DNA of 64,000 nucleotides from Cercis canadensis (Eukaryota; Streptophyta; Magnoliopsida; Fabales; Fabaceae): NCBI GenBank assembly GCA_003255065.1, contig QAOA01004174.1, positions 1 through 64,000 on the forward strand, read 5' to 3'. The notes below the pieces were generated by a model. The model had not been told where the DNA came from. It saw only the letters and a program-made list of their open reading frames with translations, and did not search any database. Position 1 is the stretch's first letter. Every line of letters starts with the position of its first letter. Both the position numbers and the translations under genes were made by a program. Positions 11,464-23,889 of the stretch are shown here, piece by piece.

Positions 11464-13700
11464 TAACATCAAATTCTTGACTTTTTGTGCTCCTTCTATC
11501 ATTTTCTGCTATGTATGATTACAACTTAGCCACCAACTAACCTATAATAAATCCAAAAACATTAAAACCAAGGTTGTTGGAACGATAGTGGGGAAGAATT
11601 TTCAACAATTTAAGAAAACATACTCTTCGTACTGTATTATGGAGATTCAACCTTCAAATCTTATTATAATTGAGCTTACAAGAGGGGACTAACATATATT
11701 ATAGAATTTTAATAAACCAAATAATATTTATTATTAGACACTGAGTGTTTCTTTTGGTATATAATGACATCGAGATTCAAATTCTTAATTTCTTGCAAAA
11801 TATATAAATCTCTCATCACTAAATTATACCTAATAGTTTAGACACCAAGTATTTACATCAAATTATGTGCAGTAAATTTGAGTTTATTTATTTAATTTTT
11901 TAGTAAAATCATGTAAAATTTTAATTAGTCTAATTAAATTCATATACTACTAAACATTCAAGTTCAAGAACACAAATACACACAACATAATTGATCTAGG
12001 GATATTCTAAAAAGATTAAAATCTGAAGTTCAAATTCTTATTTTTTTTTATATCCCTAATTAAAAAATCTAACTCTAATATCATAAAAGCATTAAGTTCA
12101 AAATAGTGTAAAATATTATAATTTAAAGCTAGAATAACTCAATAAAATATATTGCAGGTGATCTATGCCATTGCTTCTAGAATCCACACGAGCCACACAT
12201 GGTTCTGTTAGCCAATCTAGTGTAGGGACCCAATTCCTGTCTAGTGGCTCATGGTCCCCTATTCTTTTGGGTACGACTGATGGTCCCCACTATACAAATA
12301 TAGACCCCAGTTTAGTTGCAACCCTCTAAAAATTAAAAAAAAAAAAACACTGNAAAAAAAAAAAAAAACTGCAATAAAATGTCCACATCGTTAATGATAT
12401 AGTATTGAACATGGATTTAAATAGTTCTCGTAAGGCTAAAGATTTAAATTTTCATGTGGTCATATAAAAAAAATATCAACATCGTTTTCACAGAATCACT
12501 AAATTTGCAAAAATCTATGATAGCAATTTTAGCATGAATTCTAAACCAACCATTGTACATTCGCGTGCATTTCTTTAAGACATGGTGGGGCTAATTGCTG
12601 ATGCTTCTGTACAACCTAAGCAGCGGAATACAGCACATTAATTATGGACTTGGAGTACCTTTCCTCTTTTTTTGGTGAATAATGAGATTATATTACCCTA
12701 AACCCTTTCCTCCTTTTAGGTACGTTTGCCAAGTAGCTAATTGAATCGTGAGAACAACAAATTAAGAAAAAAGGAAGTTAATTATTTGTGATAATAAATC
12801 ATGCCAACAGAAAGTAAGTGGTTTGTTTCTAAAAGTGCAAATGCTTACACTCTGAATAAGTGAACAAATTTGGATACTATTGGATCCAATATACATAGCT
12901 AGTCCACTTTCTGAGAAAACAGTTGTAACTACCAGACTTAGAGTACTAATAATTGGAGACTTAGAATTTTTCGAAAATCAATTCAATCTAAAAGTTTAAA
13001 ATATTAAGTGACGGTCTAAAAAATAGTTTCATATCTAACAATAATTAAATCATTGGCAATTGGCTTCAAGCAAAAGCAATTATCCATTATTGGCATACAT
13101 GCAGCTTACTGCGAAGTTAGCTTCAACTAAATCCGTCTATATGGTGCCTCTTTCTTTCTTCTTCTTTTTTTCTTTCATATAGATTCTGATATTGCATTTT
13201 GCTTAACAACCATATGGTATTTGTATGGTAGATATTTTGCATTTATTTAATTAAAAAAAATTAATTTTGTGTTGTCATATAACCAAAAAATGTGATATAT
13301 AATTATAAATATTATTGAATAAATAAATGGTTGACACCATTTTTGTACTAAATAGCAGTTCTCTTTTACTGTTTCGGATGTTGAGATATTTCACCTAACA
13401 AAAGAAAAGATATCAGGTCCCACACTGTAATGCTATTAGTGGCAAGTTGTCTGACTTTTTAAACATGGCTGGTTTTCCATTTATACTCCACCTGANTTGG
13501 AAACCCATGATTTACATATGATTAGGGAGGGAATAAAATGGTACAAAGCAGAATCTGCATAAACTAAACTGGTCTATCTATTTAGCAGGAAAGAGATGTT
13601 GCAGAATGCATATTCTCTCACATGAGAAATAGAAATTAGAATTTGGCATTTTGTACACATGCATTACATTCCAATGCTATCTAGCCTTGAGAAGTTTCCA
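11464..13700. other. AT-rich intergenic sequence with two assembly joins
   Basis: I see no gene. Single n characters stand at 12353, within an A-tract where a short ACTG-containing stretch is repeated on both sides, and at 13496. Around 12170-12330 a less AT-rich stretch with a TATA-like ACAAATATAG could be a lost promoter, but nothing coding follows before the join. Confidence 0.4.
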
Positions 13701-13899
13701 CTGTGGTAGTGTTCTTTTGGTAAATCCTGGCATTAGAATGAGAATAAACCCAAGTGAAAAAATGTGCAGAGTAAGTAAATCAAGGTCTAATAAATAGAGT
13801 ACCCTTTTATGCTAATGAAGTAATGAAATTATTCTCACACCTCACAGCAGCAAAGAATTCATTAAAAATAAATGGTACATGATAACCATATCTATAACC

Positions 13900-15345
13900 C
13901 CAAACAAATACATGGAAGGACAAATAAATGTGTCAAAACAGCTAACTTAAAATGCAAACTGGGACCAGGGGAGATATAAAAAAAATCTAAAAATTTCACA
14001 CATGAAATATTTATGTCTTACGGTTTTAACAAGACAAGCGGCGCTCAAATCTGAGCTCTATAATCCTGGAAACAAATAAAATACTGAGTGCTGCCAGCAA
14101 GAACTGACAGCAGCAAAAATTCACAAAGGTGCATGACAAAGGAAATTTCAACTGGTCTAGATTAGAATCGAAGGTCAAATCCAATAAGATGTAAGGAATA
14201 GCATTATTATCAGAAGTTGAACTCTAAGACTGCAAGCGTACACCTTTGTAATATCTCTTTACAATGCTCAAGCATAACATCAATTCACCTCAATTCAAAT
14301 TTGAACACCGTATCTTTCTCACTTTACCATACATATCAAACTAAAAATTAAACAATAAGCACTTTACATTGATCCTACCAATAAAAAAGAAGCCAACGTG
14401 ACAAAAGCAATCTCCATGGACAATCCATATTCCACAACTAGAGGTATAAAATTGCCATGAGCCAAGAAAACATAGCCAAGGAATTAACATTGAACCCAAT
14501 ATAAACCAAAAAAAAAAATCTTCCCAACCAGCCACATGACCAATGTGCATACAAATCAGTTTCCCCTCTTTATTAGAATCACAACAGTCAATTCATAAAT
14601 CAAAAACCATATAAGATAACAATAACTTTAAGAAACAACAACCTTTGAGGAAAACACTATGAGGCTTAAATTAAATGTCACATACTCACACATGGCAGTA
14701 AAAGCAGGCATGACTTATAGGGAAATGGGGGCAAACTACAAAAACTAAGAATTAAATGCAATAGAGAATCTAGACCAACAGAATTCAGTATAATGTGGTG
14801 AAAATGAAATAAGGCAGCAAGCAAATAATACAATGATTGCAAGGAAACCAAATCCAATATACCATAAAACAGAGTCACAAGTAAATCCACAGAATTATAT
14901 GGTAACACCAATACGTAATTCAAAATATTTTGCTACTCCAAACTAAACCAATCGCCCAAGAGTAGTCAACATAAAGTGAAAACTAAATTTGTGCTATAAT
15001 TGAAAGAAACAACTCTAATGACTAACAATTCACAGAACATTGCAAACCTCAAGCTAGCATAATGAAATTGCATAATACTCTCAAATAATTAGTAGATACA
15101 CAACCACTCCAGCCAAAAAGAAATCAATCATCATTTTTAGAAGAATTCCAGATCTGAGGTCATCAAGGAAATCAGAAAAGGGATAGGGAAGAAGACTTCA
15201 ATCTAAGCTTTGTGGTGAAATTATTTGACAGTAAGCTTGAAAATTAAGAGCTATATTCATCTGATAATGAGTTTATAAGAACACAAGTGTACAAAGCTAG
15301 CATCAATGGGTCAAAGAAAATCACCTACGTACGGTGGTCTGGGTT
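13900..15345 (-). other. Possible minus-strand spliced non-coding transcript
   Basis: On the minus strand the region is T-rich like a plant intron. It is bounded by an exon-like purine-rich stretch ending at a CGTACGTAG|GTGATT donor near 15325. A TTTGTTTCCAG acceptor near 14069 precedes a short stretch with a GTAAGACA donor near 14022. No convincing protein could be read. This is inference from splice-like signals only, and it could equally be chance. Confidence 0.2.
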
Positions 15346-16000
15346 CTCTCTGCCCTTTCTATCTCAATGTCTCCCCCTCTTCCCTTTTTTGTTCTCTTTC
15401 TTTCTGTGAACCCCTTTTGCTCTGCCTTTTTCTCCTCTGTCTCCCTTCTATTGCTGTGTTTTCTTCCCTTTTTTTTTTTTTGGTTCTTGCTCTCTTTGTC
15501 CGACCTTTTTCTTTCTTTCTTACTCCTTCCTTTCTCTTCACACACACCCCCTCTCCTCTACATAGCTCTCTATTATCTCCCTCTAAATTTTTTTGCTTGA
15601 TGTATTTAGCCTCCTTTCTGTACACATTCTTCCTTTAGACTTTCTAATTCTACCCCTCTCTTTGCTTGCCATCTACTCCCCTTTTTCTCTTAATTTGTCT
15701 TTTTTTTTTTTTAATTTAGTTATTTGCTAAATAAGGATAATGCATAGACTTGGACCAATGTGGAGAGAAGAAAATTTATTCCTTGCTCTTCTATTGGTGT
15801 TCCTAGATCTAATGATGTCATAATTTATCTACAAAATTCTTTTTCTCCTTTTATTTATTTATTTACTACTTACAAAAATGTAAATATTAAAGTGTGGGCC
15901 AAATGTGTTAGACTAATAATGGGTTAGGCCTAGGGTTTGCTTAAATACAAAGGCCCAAATATAAAAAGCAATAATAAAAAATTAAGGACTTACATCTCTT
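15346..16000. other. CT-rich low-complexity tract
   Basis: From 15346 to about 15720 the plus strand is strongly pyrimidine-rich (TCTCC and TTCTTTC runs). The reading frames across it in both directions are products of composition and show no domain. The remainder to 16000 is AT-rich with nothing recognisable. Confidence 0.5.
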
Positions 16001-16002
16001 TG

Positions 16003-16140
16003 AAATTTTTTTTTTTTATACTATAAAAAAAACTCGAACAAAATACAGTGTCTATACAAGGGGATTCGAACCAGGGAAGAGAGGGTGAAGATACTAAACT
16101 TATGATTGATAGAACGCTCCACTAAGCTAGAGCTCTTCCT
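16003..16140 (-). mobile_element. tRNA-derived SINE, minus strand
   Basis: On the minus strand an A box TAGCTTAGTGG (16119-16129) and a B box GGTTCGAATCC (16062-16072) have tRNA-like spacing, and a tract rich in A follows at the 3' end. A functional tRNA would need paired stems, which are absent. Target duplications could not be identified with confidence, so the ends are approximate. Confidence 0.65.
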
Positions 16141-16157
16141 TGATGTGGCACCATATT

Positions 16158-16190
16158 TTTTTTTTTGTAGGGAAATGGGGCTAAACGCCC
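16158..16190 (-). mobile_element. Tiny retroposed insert with 15-bp target duplication
   Basis: A 33-bp insert, read on the minus strand as a GGGCGTTTAGCCCCATTTCC core ending in a run of A, lies between two perfect copies of ATGTGGCACCATATT (16143-16157 and 16191-16205). A long target duplication plus a poly(A) end fits LINE-driven insertion of a severely 5'-truncated RNA copy. Confidence 0.6.
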
Positions 16191-16216
16191 ATGTGGCACC
16201 ATATTAATATGCCATA

Positions 16217-18487
16217 TTAGGCAATGGTGTTCTGGTCAAAAGAGATGTTGCGATCCCTGACAAAAGAAGTCCAGGTAGGGGGGTCACCTGAGTCGTCCCA
16301 AGCATTGGCATAAAATTCTTTAACTAGGGCGGGAACGTTGGTACACATCGGTTGACACAGCTTCCCCCAATTGTTTGTCTGAATGTAGTCCTCAATGGCC
16401 GCACATGCCCCGGGAGGCAGCTGGAAGCCTTTTTCTTTCCACACATCGCGTCCAGCGATGGAAGTATAAAACCGTTGCTCATGTGCCGGTGATTTAAAGC
16501 GAGGGGTGGCCGAAATAGATGAACTTGGTTGGCCACGTGTTTGAGATCGCTTGGACATGTTAAGTTACCTACAAAGAGAAACCACAAGAGGTAATGAGTT
16601 CAAGCATGAAAGGCAAACTCTTTAGGCATGAACAAGCATTCACCAAAGGAAACACAAGTATTCATTAGCTTAATGAAATACCACCACACATCATGATGCA
16701 ACATGCGGCACACCCCCAAACTTAAGGAAATTAAACATTAGAGCACGTATAAAAATTAGCACTATGCAAGATTCAAAAGTGGGTGGGGCTAGAAAGTAGA
16801 TGTCATCTACCTACATTGTGACCTTTGCATGGGTTATCCCAACTCAATGAAATATAGAATGGACATGAGAAGAGACAAGGTATGAATGCCGTGCTAGAGG
16901 AAAGTGCAAGAAAAATGCTAGCATAAGGACTTTGCAAGTAACAATGCACATTGGTAAATAATAAGCAATGCAATATAGGGAGCACTATAAACAAGTAAAA
17001 GAAAGCACCATTGCACTAATCAAATAGCATAGCTCAAGTAAAATTGGCTCATAACCCATGGTAACACCATTAACTAGCAAATAGCAAAATGAATCGCCAC
17101 CCACGCACATACCATCAACTAGACATTTCATCACCCATTGTGCATGCTTGTGGAAAAATAATGAAAGAAATTAAGTGGTGCAATGCTTGAGAACTCAAAT
17201 GGTTCAAGATAAAAGTTAGCATGTGAAGACTTCCCAAGCATTAGTGCATACCCAAGGAACTTCATTATCATAAGGTAATAAAGTAAAATCATCCATGCAA
17301 GCATTAAAGAACTAGGAAAATGCCTTTGCACCATGAGAACCACGTAACCATTTCACACACACTCACTTAGGCATTGTAGCAAACACCTTGCATGCATTCT
17401 TAAACTAACTAAGAAATAGAGCATTCTTAAAATAAGGTCATCCTCCCTTAAGGCCAAATATCACCAAAAAGTATCCCACCATGCACAAAAAATTCAAGTG
17501 AGATGAAAAGGGAAGGAATCCAAAAATGGGGTATACAATACCCAAAATTCAAAAACACCCAAAAGCAACCCAAAGTAATTTGTAAGTTGTTAATTGGAGT
17601 TCATATTACAATAGAATGTGAAAAAGGCAAGTAAGAAAGAGGGGCATACCGAAAATGCTGCAAAAATTCAAATTTTTTGGTTATGCACTCCAAAAACCAA
17701 AAGCTAGAATATGGGTGAGAGAGAGAAGGTAAATTGGCTTGGGTCTTGGAGAGAGAAGGGCGAAATGGAGAGGGTAAGTGGTGGGTGGTGTGTGGAGGTG
17801 AAATGGAAGGGCTTGGGCGGAGCAAGGGGTGGCCGGCGGTGCTTGGTGTGAGTGAGGAGGTGTTTTGAAAATGAAAATGGAGGAAGGACAGAAAGGGATG
17901 TGTGTGAATGGGAGGGGACAAGAAAATGTTGAGATGGAGGGGAAGAAAGAAGACCCCAAAACGTGAGTTTAACTAAACAATTTCCAAATTTTTTTTTTTG
18001 ACCAGTATGCAGGTAGGCCAGCGCCCAGCGCTGGCATGGCCGAGACTGGCTTCAGGACTCCACTCCTCACACACGAAGCTGGCGCTCAGCGCTGCGTGGC
18101 TGGCGCCCAGCGCCAGATTGGCCGAGAGCCAGCCCTGCTGCTTCTTTCTTTTGTTAGTGCCCAAGACAAGCTCCCAGCCAACGCCCAGCGCTGGCATGAC
18201 CGAGAGCCTTCTTTTTGACCCAAATCCAATGTTTGAATAAGTTAAATCATTACACCAACTAAGCAAAGTTCAAGCTAAGCTTAGTTTTAGCCCAAAACTA
18301 TACATTTAACTTAGAAAAACTAAAACACACTTCAAGCAAATTTAAACTAAGAGAAAACAACCACAAAAACAACATATTATATAAACCAAACACAATATCC
18401 AAGCAAAGAAAACAAACACAATTAAAGGGAAAGAACGCCAAACTAAAAGGAAATAAACACTAAACTAACAGCATGCTATAGTAATAT
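16217..18487 (-). mobile_element. 3' part of a broken Athila-like Ty3/Gypsy element
   Basis: The stretch is continuous in orientation with the gag-protease blocks to its right. It contains a 113-codon frame (16217-16558) resembling the uncharacterised 'plant transposon protein' frames often carried by these elements; this match is from memory and uncertain. It also has a proline-rich stretch encoded around 17600-17960 and GC-rich palindromic repeats at 18010-18210. No reverse transcriptase or integrase region was seen. It is a fossil and looks broken. Confidence 0.45.
18010..18210. repeat. Cluster of GGCGC/GCGCC palindromic repeats
   Basis: At least four imperfect copies of a motif built on AGCGCCCAGCGCTGGC occur at about 18018, 18078, 18102 and 18180. 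Some are followed by TGGCCGAGA or TGACCGAGA. The motif is self-complementary and strikingly GC-rich in an otherwise AT-rich window. It lies in the non-coding part of the Athila-like fossil. Confidence 0.75.
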
Positions 18488-20502
18488 GCTAAGGAAAAGA
18501 AAATTAATTGCAATCAAAATTAAACAACAATTAAAGGGAATAGAGATAAAGAGCTTGAGTTGTCTCTCAAGAAGCACTTAGTTTATAGTCCTAAGTTGGA
18601 TTTTCTCTGAAAAAATTATCCAGGATCAAACAAGGTAGTGGAAGAATTCTGAAACTTTACTCCATTCTCACTTTGACTTTTAGCTTGTGGGCCTTTTTCT
18701 TTTAACTTCCAAACTTTGGTTTCTTCTCCAAAGCAAGCAACATTTCTAAGATGCTACAACATAATCCTTGGCAATGATGGCAATGAAGGCTTCTTTTTCT
18801 TTTTCTTTTGAGACTCAGCTACAGGTACATTTCTCTCCATTTGCTGCTTGGGGATGTCATAATCAGGAGGCTTCTCCTTATATGATGTCCCCTTCGTGAG
18901 AGTTCCAATTTGAACTTGCAATTCAGTGCTTTCAATTATTGTGTCAATCTTACAATAAGCACTGACTTCATCCGAATGTGTTATTTCTTTAAAAACTTGG
19001 AAGGACACTTCATCATCTTGTACTCTCAGAGTAAGTTTGCCTTTTTGTACGTCAATGAGAGCTTTCCCAGTTGCCAAAAATGGACGACTAAGAATTATTG
19101 GAATTTCTTGATCTTCCTCCATGTCGAGCACAATGAAATCTGCTGGGAAGTTGAATTGGTCGACTTTCACCAAGACATCCTCTAAGATTCCCCTTGGATA
19201 CTTGATTGATCGATCCGCCAATTTCAAGGAGATAGAGGTTGGCTTGACTTCTCCTAGACCTAATTTCTTAAACACAGAAAGAGGCATCAGATTAGTACTC
19301 GCACCAAGATCGCATAGTGACTTACCAAAAGATATATTGCCTATAGAACAAGGAATATTAAAACTCCCTGGGTCTTTTAATTTTTGTGACAATTTCTTTT
19401 GTAAGATTGCACTATACTCTTCAGTGAGTGTCACAGTCTCACAATCCTCTAGCTTTCTTTTATTGGAGAGAATCTCCTTCATGAATTTCCAATAGCTAGG
19501 CGTTTGCTCCAAAGTATCGGCAAATGGGATGTTGATGTGGAGCTTCTTGAACACCTCCAAAAATTTAGCAAATTGATTATCTATTTTCTTCTTCTGGAAT
19601 CTCTTAGGGAAGGGAACAGGTGGAACATAAGATGGAGAGTTATCTGAAAATAACTTTGATGTCTTCTCCACTGATTTGATAGACGGTTCCACTGAGATGT
19701 CTTCATTTAAGGACGTGTCATCTCGAATTGTGATAGCCATGATATTCTCTTTAGGATTGGGGATGGTGTTGCTTGGTAAAGACCCTTAAGGTCTCTCCGA
19801 CAATTGCCTAGCTAGTTGTCCTACTTGAGTCTCTAACTTCCTGATGGATGCATCTTGATTCCGAAACTCACTCCTTGTTTCATCCATAAAAGTTGTTATT
19901 TTTTGAATGAAGGCTATGGTTTGGGTTGTTAATTTCTCGAGTGCACTTTCCAAAGAGGAATTCTTCTCATTAGGTTGAGGTTGTGAAGTAGAACTTTGAG
20001 GAGGCTGTTGTGGTGACTGATATGAGTAGTTAGATCTTTGAGGAACTCCTTGATTGCCCTGATTACCCCAAGAGAAATTTGGGTGATTCCGCCACCTTGG
20101 GTTATAGGTTGGGGCATATGGGTTATTCTGAGGTCGTGGAAGATTCCCCATATAGCTGACTTGCTCTTGAGAATGAGAGCTAAACATGTTACCAGGACAC
20201 TCCCCATTTGCATGATAACCAGAACATAAATCACATACAATTGGAGGGTGACTAACCGCATTCACGTTAATAGTCTCAAATCTCTTGGAGAGGTCAGCCA
20301 TTTGTTGGGTCAATAATTTATTCTGAGCTAAAAGTGCATCTAGGGCTCCCACTTCCATCACACCCTTTTTAGCCATAACTCTATCCCCTTGGCTTTGGTA
20401 GTCATTGCTGGCCATCATTTCCAACAAATCCCATGCTTGCTCTGGTGTCTTGTGATTCAAAGCCCCACCAGCTGGCGAATCAACATTGGATCTCATGTAA
20501 GG
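18488..20502 (-). mobile_element. Athila-like Ty3/Gypsy gag-protease block, copy 1
   Basis: Reading leftwards: the end of gag with a CCHC zinc knuckle (CDLCSGYHANGEC), then an aspartic-protease region with CDLGAS (usual active-site DTG/DSG form replaced by DLGAS, as is common in this clade), LADRS and RPFLATG. It is about 98-99 % identical to copy 2 at 21032-23051. It stops at the assembly join at 20503. Fossil, broken; high identity suggests the copies separated recently or are two versions of one locus. Confidence 0.8.
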
Positions 20503-20503
20503 N

Positions 20504-21031
20504 TTAGGGTTTTGGGGTTTAGAGGCTGGTAATAGAGGGTGAAGAAAACGCAGATTGAATACGCGTTTCTAAAGTAAAACGCGGGTCAAAGTTGCGTTTT
20601 ATATAGAATAAGACGCAGGTCAAAGCCGCGTTTATTGAATGAAACGCGAGTCCAATTCGTGTTTCATACTGAAGCATTGAAAAAATATTCTTTAGTATTT
20701 TAGCGTTTCATACAATAGACGCGGATACATGTTTCAGCGTTTTTTAGTTAAAACGCGATTTGCTTATGCGTTTTATACAATAAAACGCATTAGCGTTTTT
20801 CTATTCCCCAGGCGAGCCAGTGCATGTGTTTTAAGTGTTTCAGCGTTTCTAATAAAACACGCGGTTAGTTTTCTCGATTTTGGTTCAACGTTTTTTAGTT
20901 AAAACGCGATTTGCTTTAGCGTTTTATGATAAAAACGCATCAGCGTTTGTTAGCCAAAAAAAACAGACCCATTTTCGTATATAGTTTCAAAACTGACCCA
21001 CATCCGTAATTTGTTTATTAAACAGTAATAA
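20504..21031. repeat. GCGTTT/AAACGC alternating palindrome array
   Basis: Between the two gag-protease copies, bases 20540-20965 carry roughly twenty occurrences of GCGTTT or its complement AAACGC, often as facing pairs such as GCGTTTTA-TAAAACGC with short AT loops. Spacers recur too (GGTCAAAG; TTAGTTAAAACGCGATTTGCTT twice in near-identical form). No open frame or domain was seen. It could be part of an LTR or a separate repeat; I cannot assign it. Confidence 0.6.
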
Positions 21032-23882
21032 GCTAAGGAAAAGAAAATTAATTGCAATCAAAATTAAACAACAATTAAAGGGAATAGAGATAAAGAGCTT
21101 GAGTTGTCTCTCAAGAAGCACTTAGTTTATAGTCCTAAGTTGGATTTTCTCTGAAAAAACTATCCAAGATCAAACAAGGTAGTGGAGGAATTCTGAAACT
21201 TTACTCCATTCTCACTTTGACTTTTAGCTTGTGGGCCTTTTTCTTTTAACTTCCAAACTTTGGTTTCTTCTCCAAAGCAAGCAACATTTCTAAGATGCTA
21301 CAACATAATCCTTGGCAATGATGGCAATGAAGGCTTCTTTTTCTTTTTCTTTTTCTTTTGAGACTCAGCTACAGGTACATTTCTCTCCATTTGCTGCTTG
21401 GGGATGTCATAATCAGGAGACTTCTCCTTATATGATGTCCCCTTGGTGAGAGTTCCAATTTGAACTTGCAATTTAGTGCTTTCAATTATTGTGTCAATCT
21501 TACAATAAGCACAGACTCCATCCGAATGTGTTATTTCTTTAAAAACTTGGAAAGACACTTCATCATCTTGTACTCTGAGAGTAAGTTTGCTTTTTGTACG
21601 TCAATGAGAGCTTTCCCAGTTGCCAAAAATGGACGACCAAGAATTATTGGAATTTCTTGATCTTCCTCCATGTCGAGCACAATGAAATCTGCTGGGAAGA
21701 TGAATTTGTCGACTTTCACCAAGACATCCTCTAAGATTCCCCTTGGATACTTGATTGATCGATCCGCCAATTTCAAGGAGATAGAGGTTGGCTTGACTTC
21801 TCCTAGACCTAATTTCTTAAACACAGAAAGAGGCATCAGATTAGTACTCGCACCAAGATCGCATAATGCCTTACCAAAAGATATATTGCCTATAGAACAA
21901 GGAATATTAAAACTCCCTGGGTCTTTTAATTTTTGTGGCAATTTCTTTTGTAAGATTGCACTATACTCTTCAGTGAGTGTCACAGTCTCACAATCCTCTA
22001 GCTTTCTTTTATTGGAGAGAATCTCCTTCATGAATTTCCAATAGCTAGGCGTTTGCTCCAAAGTATCGGCAAATGGGATGTTGATGTGGAGCTTCTTGAA
22101 CACCTCCAAAAATTTAGCAAATTGATTATCTATTTTCTTCTTCTGGAATCTCTTAGGGAAGGGAACAGGTGGAACATAAGATGGAGAGTTATCTGAAAAT
22201 AACTTTGATGTCTTCTCCACTGATTTGATAGACGGTTCCACTGAGATGTCTTCATTTAAGGACGTGTCATCTGGAATTGTGATAGCCATGATATTCTCTT
22301 TAGGATTGGGGATGGTGTTGCTTGGTAAAGACCCTTAAGGTCTCTCCGACAATTGCCTGGCTAGTTGTCCTACTTGAGTCTCTAACTTCTTGATGGATGC
22401 ATCTTGATTCCGAAACCTACTCCTTGTTTCATCCATAAAAGTTGTTATTTTTTGAATGAAGGCTATGGTTTGGGTTGTTAACTTCTCGAGTGCACTTTCC
22501 AAAGAGGAATTCTTCTCATTAGGTTGAGGTTGTGAAGTAGAACTTTGAGGAGGCTGTTGTGGTGACTGATATGAGTAGTTAGATCTTTGAAGAACTCCTT
22601 GATTGCCCTGATTACCCCAAGAGAAATTTGGGTGATTCCGCTACCCTGGGTTATAGGTTGGGGCATATGGGTTATTCTGAGGTCGTGGGAGATTCCCCAT
22701 ATAGCTGACTTGCTCTTGAGAAGGAGAGCTAAACATGTTACCGGGACACTCCCCATTTGCATGATAACCAGAACAGAAATCACATACAATTGGAGGGTGA
22801 CTAACCGCATTCACGTTAATAGTCTCAAATCTCTTGGAGAGGTCAGTCATTTGTTGGGTCAATAATTTATTCTGAGCTAAAAGTGCATCTAGGGCTCCCA
22901 CTTCCATCACACCCTTTTTAGCCATAACTCTATCCCCTTGGCTTTGGTAGTCATTGCTGGCCATCATTTCCAACAAATCCCATGCTTGCTCTGGTGTCTT
23001 GTGATTCAAAGCCCCACCAGCTGACGAATCAACATTGGATCTCATGTAAGGTAGCAGCCCATTGTAAAAAGATTGGACTTGAATCCAAAAATCAAAAGAG
23101 TGATGAGGGCATCTCCGCAATACATCATTGTATCTCTCTCAGGCTTCACTCAATGATTCTCCCTCTCGTTGACGGAAAGAGGTGATTTCATGTCTCAATC
23201 TGGCTGACTTAGCTAGAGGAAAATACCGAGTCAAAATTTTTGTACTAAGTCTGCCCAGGTGGTGATACTGCCTCTTGGTTGAGAATCCAGCCAACTCCTA
23301 GCCTTACCCTTAACAGAGAAAGGAAATAACCTAAGTCGAATAGTGTCATCGTGAACCCCATTGAGCTTAACTGTGTCGCATATTTGGAGAAAACTCGCTA
23401 TATGAGCATTAGGATCTTCTATGGCTGAACCACCAAACTGGTTTTGCTGCACTAGATGAAGCAACTCTGGTTTAAGTTCAAAATGATTGGCGTTAACTGG
23501 TGGTCTTGTTATACTGGTCCCATATCCCTCTGCTATGGGAATGGAATAGTCCATTAGAGTTTTAGCTGGAGGAATTGGTATTTCTTCTGGACCTTGATCT
23601 GTCATAGCCTCAGGTCATGATTGCCTCACTTCCCTTGTTTGCTTGCGAAGTCTCCGAGCTGTCTTTTCGATCTCAGGATCAAAAAGCAATGAGTCAGGAT
23701 GAAGAGTACCTCGCATGTACCAAGTTTCTAGGGAAGATATCAGTAACTTTGAAGAATCAACAAAAGAATAAAGAACAACTGATTCAAAGAATTCAATCAA
23801 CAAAAAAATAAGGTTCCAAACTAGGACCTTATTAGTTACTATTAATATTGCTAAATACCGTAAATCCCCGACAACAGCGCCA
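21032..23882 (-). mobile_element. Athila-like Ty3/Gypsy leader-gag-protease, copy 2
   Basis: Reading leftwards from 23882: a primer-binding site TGGCGCTGTTGTCGGGGA (23865-23882), close to the tRNA-Asp-type site known for Athila; a leader; a gag domain (about 23231-23605, with SAIEDPNAHIASFL and ARSWLDS); the zinc knuckle; and the aspartic protease region ending near 21298. No polymerase or integrase region is present, and the 5' LTR is not recognisable: right of the primer site the sequence becomes LINE-like. Fossil with several breaks. Confidence 0.8.
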
Positions 23883-23889
23883 AAAACTT

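Noticed and set aside
15306-15638. Overlapping reading frames of up to 110 codons in both strands
   Set aside because: They lie in a CT-rich low-complexity tract, give biased composition and show no domain.
17601-17959. Proline/serine-rich minus-strand frames of 92-106 codons
   Set aside because: Purine-rich non-coding part of the Athila-like fossil; frames overlap each other and show no domain.
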